The notes beneath the pieces are model-generated. The model was not told the origin of the DNA, searched no databases, and saw nothing but the letters and a program-made list of their open reading frames with translations. Of a stretch of DNA of 64,000 nucleotides, positions 1-8,293 are shown piece by piece. Source of the stretch: Roseateles_B sp041906185 (GTDB taxonomy: Bacteria; Pseudomonadota; Gammaproteobacteria; Burkholderiales; Burkholderiaceae_C). The translations under genes were made by a program, and so were the position numbers. The DNA lies in assembly GCA_041906185.1 (NCBI GenBank), contig JAYRJQ010000018.1:49818-113817 (forward strand), in the 5' to 3' direction. The number at the start of each line of letters is the position of its first letter. Positions within the stretch are counted from its first letter, which is position 1.

Positions 1-155
1 TCGGCGCCGTGGCAGCTCACGCAGTGCTGCTGGTAGAGCGCCGCGGCCGAGGGCGGGCGGGGGGCGTCTTCCGCCGCGCGGGCGTAGTCGAGGCCCACCA
101 TCACGAGGCCGGCCGCCAGGAGCAGCTTGCAGAGGGACTTGATGTGTTCGTTCAT
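1..155 (-). CDS. nirN: NirN-like c-type cytochrome, N-terminal fragment (cut by window edge)
   Basis: Only about the first 51 codons are visible; the gene runs off the left edge. The start ATG overlaps the nirJ stop (ATGA), so the two are probably translationally coupled. The product begins with a basic, hydrophobic signal peptide (MNEHIKSLCKLLLAAGLVMV) and then shows the heme c motif CVSCH near residue 46, so a periplasmic cytochrome is certain. NirN, the cd1-like protein acting in the last step of heme d1 synthesis or delivery, is inferred from its position at the end of the nir operon, as in Pseudomonas. The d1-binding propeller that would prove it lies outside the window. Confidence 0.6.
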   Translation of the reverse strand, partial: MNEHIKSLCKLLLAAGLVMVGLDYARAAEDAPRPPSAAALYQQHCVSCHGA

Positions 156-1399
156 GCGGACAGCACCTCGATGATGCGGCGCTTGCCGCTGAAGGGCGTG
201 AGCTCGACGCGCGCCAGGCGGCTCGCCGCCTCGGGCGAGAGGCCGATCTCGTTGTCGTCCAGGTAGCAGCCCGGGTCCTCGGCCCAGTAGTCGCCGGTGA
301 GCTGGTGCGCGCGCACTCGCGTGTTGCCGCCGCACAGCGCGAAGTGCTGGCACTCGGCGCAGCGGCCCTTGACCGGGCGCGGATGCATCTTGAGGCCGTC
401 CATCAGCGGGTCGCTGCGGTCGCTCCAGATCTCGGAGAACGGCCGCTGGCGCACATTGCCCAGCGGGTGGTGCCCCCACATGGTGTCGGGGTGGACCTCG
501 CCCTGGCTGTCGATGTTGGCCACGCCGACGCCGGAGGCATTGCCGCCCCAGGCCACGAGGCGCGCGCGCAGCGCAGCCTGCCACTGCGGCCATCGCCGGC
601 CGACCCAGGCCAGCAGGTAGGCGGCATCGGCGTCGTTGTTGCCGGTGACGTAGTCGCGCGTGCTGCCGGCCTCGGCATCGGCCCAGGCGGTCTCGAAGAG
701 CAGGTCCAGCGCCTGGCGGGTCGCCTCGAAGTGGGCGTCGCGGCCGCGGTGGATGTTGCCGCGGCCGGCGTAGTTCAGGTGCGAGAAGTAGAACTTGTCC
801 ACGCCCTCGTCCTTCATCAGCTGCAGCAGGAAGGGGAAGTCCTGGCCGTTCAAATCGGTGAAGGTGTAGCGCAGGCCCGTCTTGACGCCGCGCTCGTGCA
901 GCAGACGGATGCCGGCCATCGACTCGTCATAGGCCCCGACCTTGCGGCGGAAGCGGTCGTGCGTGTCGCGGCTGCCGTCGATGCTGACGCCCACGTAGTC
1001 GAACTGCTGCGCCGCGATGCGGTCCGCCATCGCAGCGTCGATCATCGTGCCGTTGCTGGAGAGCGCCGTGTAGAAGCCCATGCCCTGCGCGCGGCTGGCG
1101 ATCTCGAAGAGCTGCGGGTGCAGCAGCGGCTCGCCACCAGAGAGGATCAGCACCGGCACGCCATAGGCCTTCAGGTCGTCCATGACCCTGCAGATCTCCT
1201 CGTGGCTCAGCTCGCCGGGGTAATGGTGATCGGCGGACAGCGCGTAGCAGTGCTTGCAGGTGAGGTTGCAGCGGCGGGTGAGGTTCCAGATCACGACGGG
1301 GCGCGTCTCGCCGCCCGAGCCCATGCGGCGCGGCGCGGGATAGACGCCCTCGCGCTCGGCCTGGGCGATCTCACGCAGGTATTGGCTGATGCGAAGCAT
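152..1399 (-). CDS. nirJ: Heme d1 biosynthesis radical SAM protein NirJ
   Basis: A 415-residue radical SAM enzyme of heme d1 synthesis, thought to act on the propionate side chains of the decarboxylated siroheme intermediate. Near residue 40 the SAM cluster motif CNLTCKHC (CX3CX2C) is seen, followed by the GGEPLL motif. A C-terminal Cys-rich SPASM-like segment (CAECQHFALCGGN, then DPGC) suggests an auxiliary Fe-S cluster. The reading frame is open further upstream, but the extension overlaps nirH and lacks family features. The start MLRISQYL follows an AGGACTGAAC region with a usable ribosome-binding site. Only 2 bases separate it from nirH, and its stop overlaps the nirN start. Confidence 0.95.
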   Translation of the reverse strand: MLRISQYLREIAQAEREGVYPAPRRMGSGGETRPVVIWNLTRRCNLTCKHCYALSADHHYPGELSHEEICRVMDDLKAYGVPVLILSGGEPLLHPQLFEIASRAQGMGFYTALSSNGTMIDAAMADRIAAQQFDYVGVSIDGSRDTHDRFRRKVGAYDESMAGIRLLHERGVKTGLRYTFTDLNGQDFPFLLQLMKDEGVDKFYFSHLNYAGRGNIHRGRDAHFEATRQALDLLFETAWADAEAGSTRDYVTGNNDADAAYLLAWVGRRWPQWQAALRARLVAWGGNASGVGVANIDSQGEVHPDTMWGHHPLGNVRQRPFSEIWSDRSDPLMDGLKMHPRPVKGRCAECQHFALCGGNTRVRAHQLTGDYWAEDPGCYLDDNEIGLSPEAASRLARVELTPFSGKRRIIEVLSA

Positions 1400-1401
1400 G
1401 T

Positions 1402-1926
1402 TCAGTCCTCCTGGGATGCGGGGCGGCTGGCCAGGCGCAGGCCGGTCTTCTTCAGGATGGCGCTGCTGTAGAGGATGTCGTGGGCGCGGCAGGCGTCGCC
1501 CAGCAGCGTGCGGATCTCCTGCGCCTGCGCTTCCACCTCCTCGCGGCTGCGGCCGTGCAGCATGGCGAAGAGGTTGTAGGGCCACTCGGGCAGATGGCGC
1601 GGGCGGCGGTAGCAGTGACTGACGCAGGCCAGGCTGCCGATGCGTTCGCCGACCTCGTCGACCAGCGCATCGTCCACGTCCCACACCGTCATGCCATTGG
1701 CCAGATAGCCCAGGCGGTAGTGGTTGGGCACGGCGCCGATGCGTCGGATCAGGCCGCGGTCCTGCATGTCCTGCAGCAGCTGCAGGACCTCCGTCTCGGT
1801 GATGCCCAGCAGCGCGCCCAGCGCCTCGTAAGGCTTGGCGACGAGGGGCAGGCCTTGCTGGGTGGCGGCGATGAGATGGCGCTCCAGCGCACTGAGCTGG
1901 GCGGGTGCCTTCAAGGCGGCGTTCAT
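1402..1926 (-). CDS. nirH: Siroheme decarboxylase subunit NirH (AsnC-type)
   Basis: 174 residues with an N-terminal winged helix and C-terminal AsnC/Lrp-like ligand domain, the fold of the NirDLGH siroheme decarboxylase that converts siroheme to 12,18-didecarboxysiroheme. The conserved HCYRRP segment, where the family places catalytic residues, lies in the C-terminal half. Its ATG overlaps the end of nirG (nirG stop at 1923-1925), consistent with coupled translation. NirH rather than NirG is assigned by gene order (DL-G-H), because the paralogs are similar. Confidence 0.85.
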   Translation of the reverse strand: MNAALKAPAQLSALERHLIAATQQGLPLVAKPYEALGALLGITETEVLQLLQDMQDRGLIRRIGAVPNHYRLGYLANGMTVWDVDDALVDEVGERIGSLACVSHCYRRPRHLPEWPYNLFAMLHGRSREEVEAQAQEIRTLLGDACRAHDILYSSAILKKTGLRLASRPASQED

Positions 1927-2429
1927 GGGCGGGCCTCCATCGTGGCGCGGGCCGGCAGGTGCAGGCCCACGAAGAACTCGCGTTCCTTGGGGAAGGCCCA
2001 GACCTTGAGGCCGGTCTCGGCCTCGATGGCATGGACCACGCGCGTGATGTCCGATGCCTGCTCGGTGGCCAGCACGAACCACATGTTCAGCAGGTGCTCG
2101 CGCCGGTAGTTGTGGGCGACCTCGGGATGCGCATTGACCAGGGCCGTGACGGCCTCGTAGCGTTCCTGCGGCACTTGCAGCGCGGCCAGCACGAAGCGCC
2201 CCCCGGCGCGCTCGATCTGGAACAGCGGGCCGAAGCGGGTCAGCGTGCCCTCGCCCAGCAGGCGGTGCAGGCGCTCGAGCAGCTCGTCCTCGCTGCAGCC
2301 CAGCTCCTCGGCGACGGCGGCGAAGGGCCGCGCCACCAGGGGCAGCTCGCCCTGCAGGCGGTTGATCAGCGCCGCATCGAGGGCGTCGAGGCGCGCCAGG
2401 CTGCGGCGCGCGGCGGATGGCTCATGCAT
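1923..2429 (-). CDS. nirG: Siroheme decarboxylase subunit NirG (AsnC-type)
   Basis: 168-residue AsnC-type paralog of the heme d1 pathway, in the cytoplasmic siroheme decarboxylase complex. It has the helix-turn-helix-like N-terminus (LINRLQGELPLVARPF) and the HNYRREH motif matching the HCYRRP site of NirH. ATG at 2429 is preferred over ATG at 2435: an AGGAG lies seven bases before 2429 but only one base before 2435. The gene overlaps the 3' end of nirDL by a few bases and the start of nirH by four, so the nir accessory genes form a tightly coupled run. Confidence 0.85.
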   Translation of the reverse strand: MHEPSAARRSLARLDALDAALINRLQGELPLVARPFAAVAEELGCSEDELLERLHRLLGEGTLTRFGPLFQIERAGGRFVLAALQVPQERYEAVTALVNAHPEVAHNYRREHLLNMWFVLATEQASDITRVVHAIEAETGLKVWAFPKEREFFVGLHLPARATMEARP

Positions 2430-3465
2430 GGGCATACTCCTGTGCCGGCGCAACCACGGCCATGGCCGGCAGCGCGTCGACGAAATAGCCCGAGCCGCAC
2501 TGCTTGAAGCGCCGGCGGCTGAACAGCTGGGCCTGGGGGAAGGCATGAAGGCCGGCGGCCTCGCGAGCGGCGTCCAGCGCCGCACGCACGGCGTCGCGCT
2601 CGCGGCCATGGATCATGCAGAAGAGGTTGAAGGGCCAGCCCGGTCCGCGCTCGCGGCGATAGCACAGGGTGACGCCGGGCTGCTGCGCGAGCACCCGGGC
2701 GTGCGCGTCGATCTCGTCGTCCGGCACATCGAAGACGCACATCGCGTTGCTGGCAATGCCGAGCTCGTGGTGGCGCACGATGACGCCGAAGCGCCGCAGC
2801 ACGCCCTCATCCAGCCAGGTCTGCAGCGTGGCCAGCACCTCGGACTCGCGCCAGCCCAGGGCCTCCGCCCAGGCCGCGTAGGGCCGGGGCTGCAGCGGCA
2901 GGCCCTGCTCCAGCAAGGCCGCCAGGGGCCGCTGACCGGCGTCGAGGGCCCGCACGCGCGCCGGCTGGGTCGCGCCCGCCGGCACCGGCGCCGGCCCGCG
3001 CGCCCGCAGGTCGAAGCCCAGGTTGATGCGGTAGGGCCGCACCATGGGCAGGCGCAGGGCCTGCAGGCCGCAGCGCTGCTCCAGCTCGAGCAGGCGCTGC
3101 TCGATCCAGTCCCGCGAGGGCCCGGTGATGACGAACCACAGCGAGTAGGCATGCTCGCGCTCATAGTTGTGATTGACGCCCGGCACCGCGTTGACCAGGG
3201 CCGCCACGGCCTCCAGCCGCTCCGGCGGCACGGCCAGCGCGCACAGCAGCCCTGCCCCGCCCGAGCCCGGCGCGAAGACGCCGCCCAGCCGCGAGACCGA
3301 GCCCTGGCTCACGGCCTGAGCCAGCTGCTCGATCACCACCGCCTCGCTGCAGCCGTAGCGCCGCCCCATGGCCTCGAAAGGTTGGCTGATCAACGGCAGG
3401 CGCTGCTGCCAGTCATTCAGCAGGGCTTCGCGCAGCGGCGCGGGGCCGAGGGTCCGTGCGTTCAC
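2422..3465 (-). CDS. nirDL: Fused siroheme decarboxylase NirDL
   Basis: 347 residues with two consecutive AsnC-type modules, so NirD and NirL are one polypeptide, as in several other denitrifiers. The first module carries HNYEREH (about residue 110) and the second LCYRRERGPGWPFN (about residue 275), the two halves of the active site. The start is a GTG that overlaps the nirF stop (GTGA), which decides the start. With NirG and NirH it would remove two acetate-derived carboxylates from siroheme. An Ala/Pro/Arg-rich linker near residue 165 joins the modules. Confidence 0.9.
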   Translation of the reverse strand: MNARTLGPAPLREALLNDWQQRLPLISQPFEAMGRRYGCSEAVVIEQLAQAVSQGSVSRLGGVFAPGSGGAGLLCALAVPPERLEAVAALVNAVPGVNHNYEREHAYSLWFVITGPSRDWIEQRLLELEQRCGLQALRLPMVRPYRINLGFDLRARGPAPVPAGATQPARVRALDAGQRPLAALLEQGLPLQPRPYAAWAEALGWRESEVLATLQTWLDEGVLRRFGVIVRHHELGIASNAMCVFDVPDDEIDAHARVLAQQPGVTLCYRRERGPGWPFNLFCMIHGRERDAVRAALDAAREAAGLHAFPQAQLFSRRRFKQCGSGYFVDALPAMAVVAPAQEYAHA

Positions 3466-4691
3466 AGGCCCACCTTGCCCGCCCGGCTCGTGAAAAAGAT
3501 GCCGCTGGGCGAAGAAGACTCCAGCGTCGCCAGCGTCTGGAAGCTGGCGGTGTCGATCACCGAGACGCGGTTTGCATCGCGCGAGGAGATCCACACGGCC
3601 TCGCCGCGCGGCGTGAACTCCATGTGCAGCACGGCCTTGCCGGGGCTCAGGGTCTGCACGATCTGGCGGGTCTGGGTGTCGATCACCTGCACGCGGTCGT
3701 AGTCGGGCACGGCGAAGTTGACCCACACCTGGCGGCCGTCCGGGCGGGCCATCACGAAGACGGGCTGGCCCTGCACGGGGATGCGGCCGACCTCGCGCCA
3801 GGTCTCGGTGTCCACCACCAGCACCTCGTGCCGACCGATGGCGGGCAGGTAGGCGTGGCGGCCGGCCACGGCCCAGCCGCGCAGGTGCGGCATCTTGAAG
3901 ACGGGCAGCGGCTCCTGGCCGCGGCCGTAGCCCCCGAGGATGCGCTCGACACGCGGCTCGGCGGCCCAGAGGTCGATCTTGGCGAGGCCGTCCTCGCCGA
4001 AGAGGCCGGCGATGTAATGGCGGCCGTCGGGCGTCACCAGCGCGTCGTAGGGCTGGCGGCCGATGCCACGGAATTTCTGCAGCTTCGGCGTGCGCGGGTC
4101 GGCCAGGTCGGCGACCCAGATCTCGTCGGCGTCGAAGAGCGCGTAGATGAAGCGCTGGCCGGGCAGGTCCGCCAGTCCCACCACGCGCGAGAACTTGCCG
4201 GGGGCGTACTCGGCGGGGATGTCGGCCAGGGGCTTCAGCGTCTCGGCGTCGAAGACCTTGATGCCGCCGGGCTGGTAGTTCTGCGCGACCACGAGGCGGC
4301 CATCCTGCGAGATCGCCCCGCCGATGGAGTTGCCCGCCTGCTGCACGCGGGCCTCGATGCGGCGTTCGCCCAGGTTCACCTTGCTCAGCGCGCCGTCGCG
4401 GCCAAAGACATAGGCATGCAGGCCGTCGCGCGCGTACACGATGGACGCGTGGGACAGATCGCCCAGCCCCTCGATGCGGCCCAGCACGCGGCGGCTGCTG
4501 GTGTTGACCACCTGCAGGCGGCCGTCGGCGCGCTCGACCACGAGGCCGAGATCGCCCGTGCCCAGCCAGCGCTCCGCCGGCACGGAGGGCGCGGCTGTGG
4601 GCGGCGTCTGGGCGCAGGCGGCCATCAAGGCCAGTACCAGCGCGGACGCCAGACCGCGGAGGCCTGCGAGGCCCGGGCGTGTGATGTTCAT
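3462..4691 (-). CDS. nirF: Heme d1 biosynthesis protein NirF
   Basis: 409 residues, periplasmic beta-propeller related to the d1 domain of NirS; NirF acts as a dehydrogenase or carrier late in heme d1 assembly. The N-terminus has a signal sequence ending in a lipobox-like MAAC (Cys about 26), suggesting outer-leaflet or periplasm-facing lipid anchoring as known for NirF. Repeating blade motifs (VARDG..., VTPDGRHYIAGLF, FTPRGEAVWIS) cover the rest. The start ATG overlaps the nirC stop (ATGA), and its TGA overlaps the GTG of nirDL. Confidence 0.93.
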   Translation of the reverse strand: MNITRPGLAGLRGLASALVLALMAACAQTPPTAAPSVPAERWLGTGDLGLVVERADGRLQVVNTSSRRVLGRIEGLGDLSHASIVYARDGLHAYVFGRDGALSKVNLGERRIEARVQQAGNSIGGAISQDGRLVVAQNYQPGGIKVFDAETLKPLADIPAEYAPGKFSRVVGLADLPGQRFIYALFDADEIWVADLADPRTPKLQKFRGIGRQPYDALVTPDGRHYIAGLFGEDGLAKIDLWAAEPRVERILGGYGRGQEPLPVFKMPHLRGWAVAGRHAYLPAIGRHEVLVVDTETWREVGRIPVQGQPVFVMARPDGRQVWVNFAVPDYDRVQVIDTQTRQIVQTLSPGKAVLHMEFTPRGEAVWISSRDANRVSVIDTASFQTLATLESSSPSGIFFTSRAGKVGL

Positions 4692-5047
4692 GGTTGTCTC
4701 CTCGACACCGCCGCCGCGGGCGTGCCGGCGCCGACGGGCGCGGGGCTCAGCAACTGCAGCGCCAGCCAGTCGGCCTCGTCGCTGCTGAGCATGCTTTTCC
4801 AGGGCGGCATGGGCGTGCCGGGCCGGCCGTGGAAGATGGTGGCGCTGAGGCTCTGCCAGGGCTTGCCCTGCAGCGCGTCGGCCGTGAGGGCCGGCCCCAG
4901 GCCACCGGTGAGGCGCATGCCGTGGCAGGACCCGCAGTCCTGGCGCAGCATGCGCAGCAGCTCGGTCTGACGCTCGGGCGCAGGCTCGGCCCGGCCGGAC
5001 ATCGGCCAGGCCAGGACCAGCAGGAGCAGACAGACCGTGCCGCGCAT
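4688..5047 (-). CDS. nirC: c-type cytochrome NirC
   Basis: 119-residue monoheme cytochrome with a cleavable signal peptide (about residues 1-20) and heme motif CGSCH at residues 38-42. The MPPW segment about 40 residues later supplies the probable Met ligand. NirC is a periplasmic electron shuttle to NirS or to heme d1 maturation factors. It lies between nirM and nirF, 6 bases after nirM, and overlaps nirF by four bases. The extreme C-terminus is low-complexity Pro/Ala and probably disordered. Confidence 0.88.
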   Translation of the reverse strand: MRGTVCLLLLVLAWPMSGRAEPAPERQTELLRMLRQDCGSCHGMRLTGGLGPALTADALQGKPWQSLSATIFHGRPGTPMPPWKSMLSSDEADWLALQLLSPAPVGAGTPAAAVSRRQP

Positions 5048-5053
5048 GGGCGC

Positions 5054-5359
5054 TCAGCTCTTCAGGATCTGCTCGACGGCGGCCTTCAGGTCGCCATCGC
5101 TGATCTTGTCCGGACCGACCGGGGCCATGGGGATCGGGCCGAAGGTGCCGGAACCGCCCTTGCGGACCTTCTCCATCAGCTTGGCCGTGACGTCCTGGCC
5201 CTTGTACTTGGCCGCGATGTCCTTGAAGGCCGGACCCACCACCTTCTTGTCCTTGCTGTGGCAGGCCATGCAACCGGCCTTGTTCATGGCCTCGTCCACG
5301 TCGGCATGCGCCGTCACGGCGGCGAGGCCCAGGCTCAGGGTGATCAACAACGCTTTCAT
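5054..5359 (-). CDS. nirM: Cytochrome c551 NirM (electron donor to nitrite reductase)
   Basis: 101 residues: signal peptide MKALLITLSLGLAAVTAHA and a mature class I cytochrome of about 82 residues. The heme motif CMACH is at residues 30-34 and the axial Met lies in the IPMAPVG segment near residue 78, as in Pseudomonas c551. It would pass electrons from the bc1 complex to NirS in the periplasm. It sits directly downstream of nirS, separated by about 156 bases that hold a palindromic intergenic element. An AAGGAGCACAC ribosome-binding region precedes the ATG. Confidence 0.92.
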   Translation of the reverse strand: MKALLITLSLGLAAVTAHADVDEAMNKAGCMACHSKDKKVVGPAFKDIAAKYKGQDVTAKLMEKVRKGGSGTFGPIPMAPVGPDKISDGDLKAAVEQILKS

Positions 5360-5473
5360 GTGTGCTCCTTGACTGCTTGTCTTGAAGACCGCCCCAGCCT
5401 TCGGTCGAAGGTCGGGGTCAGGTCTTGCTCATCGGAAAGTCAGGGAAGCGCCGGGCCGCCCCACGCTTCCCTG

Positions 5474-5513
5474 CCCCCTCGGGGGGCCTGGCACCACGTG
5501 CCAGGTCTGGGGG
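5474..5513. repeat. Palindromic intergenic element with CCCCCTCGGGGGG core (copy 1)
   Basis: Immediately beyond the nirS stop. Small hairpin CCCCC-TC-GGGGG (5474-5485), then perfect 8-bp stem CCTGGCAC/GTGCCAGG with a 3-base loop (5487-5505), then GGGGG. The same architecture occurs beyond the infC stop (22872-22913). This looks like a dispersed REP-like element that could stabilise or end the transcript; no U tract follows. Confidence 0.55.
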
Positions 5514-5515
5514 CC

Positions 5516-7249
5516 TCAGTACACGTCGTGCTGGGTGTTGTAGACGTTGAAGTGGCCCGTCGGCGTGATCAGGCGCGGGTCCTTGATCACGGCCTTGAGC
5601 TTCAGCGTCTTGTCGTCGACGACCACCAGGGCGGACTGCTTGTCCTTGGCGGACCAGACGGCGAACCACACCTCGTCACCGGCCTTGTTGAACTCGGGCT
5701 GCACGACGCGCTGGGCGCCGCCGTCCGAGATGCCGGCCCATTCGGCGATGGGCAGCACGGTGTAGCCCTTGTCCAGGTTCTTGATGTCGAACACGGCCAC
5801 GGACTTGGACAGCGCGGGATCCGGGTTCAGCGGCGTGTCCACGTACAAGTGCTGGCTCTTCGGGTGGCTCTTCAGGAACAGCGAACCGCCGCCCTGGCCC
5901 TTGAGCACGGCCACCTGCTTGAAGGCGTACTGCTTGTGGCCCTTCGGGTCGGTGGCGATCAGGGAGATGCTGTCACCGCCCAGGTGGCCGGTGGACCACA
6001 CGGGACCGAACTTCGGATGGATGAAGTTGGCGCCGCGACCCGGGTGGGGAATCTTGTCCACGTCGATCAGGGCGGCCAGCTTGCCTTCCTTGGCGTCCAC
6101 CGCGGCAATCTTGTTGCTCTGGTTGGCCGCGACCATGAAGTAGCGCTTGCTGGAGTCCCAGCCGCCGTCATGCAGGAAGCGGGCGGTGCCGATCTCGGTG
6201 GTCTTGAGCGCGTTGAGGTCGGAGTAGTCGACCATCAGCGTCTTGCCCGTCTCCTTGACGTTCACGACGAACTCGGGCTTGAAGTGCGAGGCCACGATGG
6301 AGGCCACGCGCGGCTCCGGGTGGTACTCCTGCTTGTCCACCGTCATGCCGCGGGTCGCGACGATCTTCAGCGGCTCGAGCGTGTCGCCCTTCATGATCAC
6401 GAACTGGGGCGGCCAGTAGCTGCCGGCGATGGCGAGCTTGTCCTCGTAGCCCTTGTACTTGGAGGTGTCGACCGAGCGGGCTTCCAGGCCCACGCGGATC
6501 TCGGCCACGTTGTCCGGCTTCTCCATCCACAGGTCGATCATGTTGACCTTGGCGTCGCGGCCGATCACGAAGAGGTAGCGGCCCGAGGCGGAAGTGCGCG
6601 AGATGTGCACCGCGTAGCCGGTCTTCACGATGTTGATGATCTGCTTCGTGTCGCCGTCGATCAGCGCGACTTCGCCGGTGTCACGCAGCGTGGTCGAGAA
6701 GATGTTGTCGATGTTGTAGCTGTTCATCTTCTTGGTCGGCCGCTTGGACGGGTCGATCAAGAGCTTCCAGGTGGCCTTCATCTGCTCCATCCCGAACTCG
6801 GGCGGGGTGGGAGGGTCCTGCTGGATGTAGCGGGCCATCAGATCGACTTCCTTGTCGTTCATCTCGCCCGAGGTCAGCCAGTTGGGCATGCCGGCGGCCG
6901 AGCCGTAGGCAATGAAGACCTTGAGGTAGTCGGTGCCCTTGGCCAGGGTGATGTCCGGCGTCAGCGGCTTGCCGGTGGCACCCTTGCGCAGCACGCCGTG
7001 GCAGCCGGCGCAGCGCTCGAAGTAGATCTTGCGACCCTGCTCGAACTCCGCCTGCGTCATGGCGGGAGCCTTGGGGTTGCTGCTCTGGTACATCGGCTCG
7101 CTGGCCAGGGGGGACGCGCCCGCCTGGTAGTTCACCTCCGCGGGGGTCACGCTCTTCTTGCCATCCTCTGCCTGGGCATTCAGGCTGGCCAGCAGGGCCA
7201 CGGCGGCCAGGCTGATCACGGCGAACCGGGGACTTTGCAGTGTCTTCAT
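5516..7249 (-). CDS. nirS: Cytochrome cd1 nitrite reductase NirS
   Basis: 577-residue periplasmic dissimilatory nitrite reductase reducing nitrite to nitric oxide. A signal peptide (residues 1-27) precedes the cytochrome c domain with CAGCH at residues 80-84. The eight-bladed d1 propeller follows. GYAVHISR (His about 215) carries the likely d1 proximal ligand, while YHPEPRV (His about 310) and FLHDGGWD (His about 360) contain the conserved distal histidines. The C-terminus PRLITPTGHFNVYNTQHDVY-like tail is typical. The upstream open frame was rejected because the signal peptide fixes the start at 7249. First gene of the nir operon; a palindromic DNR-type box lies about 150 bases upstream. Confidence 0.98.
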   Translation of the reverse strand: MKTLQSPRFAVISLAAVALLASLNAQAEDGKKSVTPAEVNYQAGASPLASEPMYQSSNPKAPAMTQAEFEQGRKIYFERCAGCHGVLRKGATGKPLTPDITLAKGTDYLKVFIAYGSAAGMPNWLTSGEMNDKEVDLMARYIQQDPPTPPEFGMEQMKATWKLLIDPSKRPTKKMNSYNIDNIFSTTLRDTGEVALIDGDTKQIINIVKTGYAVHISRTSASGRYLFVIGRDAKVNMIDLWMEKPDNVAEIRVGLEARSVDTSKYKGYEDKLAIAGSYWPPQFVIMKGDTLEPLKIVATRGMTVDKQEYHPEPRVASIVASHFKPEFVVNVKETGKTLMVDYSDLNALKTTEIGTARFLHDGGWDSSKRYFMVAANQSNKIAAVDAKEGKLAALIDVDKIPHPGRGANFIHPKFGPVWSTGHLGGDSISLIATDPKGHKQYAFKQVAVLKGQGGGSLFLKSHPKSQHLYVDTPLNPDPALSKSVAVFDIKNLDKGYTVLPIAEWAGISDGGAQRVVQPEFNKAGDEVWFAVWSAKDKQSALVVVDDKTLKLKAVIKDPRLITPTGHFNVYNTQHDVY

Positions 7250-7387
7250 CACTCCACTCCGACAGGGACGGGGCCCGACAACTTGTGGGCGGCGCCCCAG
7301 AGGCAGCACATCGTCCAGACTTTGCTGGGCTCGGCAGGGGCTGCGTGTGCCTGATTCGAGCGAGGTCATCGTCCCGCCGCGCGCGCC

Positions 7388-7417
7388 TGGCGTCCTTGAA
7401 CTGGTTCAAGGACGCCA
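7388..7417. promoter_or_regulatory. DNR/FNR-type box inside a 30-bp perfect palindrome, nirS-nirE intergenic
   Basis: Core TTGAACTGGTTCAA at 7396-7409 resembles the FNR/DNR consensus TTGAT-N4-ATCAA. The symmetry extends to 14-base arms around a 2-base centre. The centre (7402.5) is about 41 bases before a plausible nirE start of transcription, with CACAAT (7432-7437) as a -10-like hexamer, so class II activation of nirE fits. The same site may serve nirS, but no good -10 was seen on that side. Confidence 0.7.
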
Positions 7418-7459
7418 CAAGAGCCCCTTTCCACAATGGGCCCATCCAAGGAGAGCCCC

Positions 7460-8293
7460 ATGAGCCGACTCGACGAGCCGCTGTATTTCTCGAACAGCAC
7501 AGCCACCCCGGCGGCCTCGCCCGCCCACGTCACGCTGGTCGGTGCCGGTCCCGGCGACCCCGACTTGCTGACAGTCAAGGCCGCGCGCGCGCTGGGTCAG
7601 GCGACGCTCGTGCTGTACGACCACCTCGTGTCCAAGGACGTGCTCAAGCTGATCCGCGACGACGCGGACTTGATCTATGTCGGCAAGGAATCCGGCCACC
7701 ACACGCTGACGCAGGAGGGCATCATCGAGCTGATGATCCGCCTCGCGCGCAGCGGCCGCGCGGTGCTGCGGCTCAAGGGCGGTGATCCCTACATCTTCGG
7801 CCGCGGCGGCGAGGAAGCGCAGGCGCTGGCCGAGGCCGGCATTCCCTTCGAGACGATTCCCGGCATCAGCGCGGCACAGGCGGCCGGCGCGCTGGCGGGC
7901 ATCCCGCTCACACACCGCGACCACGCCTGCTCGCTGGTCTTCGCCACGGGCCATCTGCGCGAGGCCGTGGACGGCGAGCCGCGCTCGGTGGACCTGGACT
8001 GGGACATGCTGGCGCGCGCGCGCCAGACGGTGGTGATCTACATGGGGTTGGGCAGCCTGCCCATCATCAGCGAGCAGCTCATCCGCCACGGGCTCTCGCC
8101 CGACACGCCGGCCGCACTCATCGAGAAGGCCAGCACCCCGCAGCAGCGCTGCCTGCGCGGCAGCCTCGAGACCCTGCCCACGCTGGCCAAGCTGCATGGC
8201 ATCAAGCCGCCGGCCCTGCTGATCATCGGCGAGGTGGCTGCCCTGCACGAGCAGCTCAGCCCCGCGATGCGGGCCGCTCACTGCAAGGGATAG
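7460..8293 (+). CDS. nirE: Uroporphyrinogen-III C-methyltransferase NirE (SUMT)
   Basis: 277 residues, SAM-dependent methyltransferase that makes precorrin-2 from uroporphyrinogen III, the entry step to heme d1. It shows the family P-loop VGAGPGDPDLLT near the N-terminus, then LRLKGGDPYIFGRGGEE and the PGISAAQAA and GIPLTHR segments. It is single-domain, without CysG-type dehydrogenase/chelatase modules. Start MSRLDEPL is chosen because AAGGAG lies six bases upstream; the upstream ATG at 7436 has no such site. Context (divergent from nirS, next to dnr) argues for NirE rather than a cobalamin CobA. The 3' end overlaps dnr by 16 bases. Confidence 0.92.
   Translation: MSRLDEPLYFSNSTATPAASPAHVTLVGAGPGDPDLLTVKAARALGQATLVLYDHLVSKDVLKLIRDDADLIYVGKESGHHTLTQEGIIELMIRLARSGRAVLRLKGGDPYIFGRGGEEAQALAEAGIPFETIPGISAAQAAGALAGIPLTHRDHACSLVFATGHLREAVDGEPRSVDLDWDMLARARQTVVIYMGLGSLPIISEQLIRHGLSPDTPAALIEKASTPQQRCLRGSLETLPTLAKLHGIKPPALLIIGEVAALHEQLSPAMRAAHCKG

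Noticed and set aside
152..2032. Extended 626-codon version of nirJ
   Set aside because: The added N-terminus lacks homology and overlaps nirH and nirG; the NirJ N-terminus and ribosome-binding site define the start at 1399.
4694..7354. Long plus-strand open frame (886 codons) opposite nirF-nirS
   Set aside because: It is a shadow of the nir genes on the other strand: repetitive His/Val/Gly-rich translation, no domains or ribosome-binding site, and fully covered by recognised proteins.
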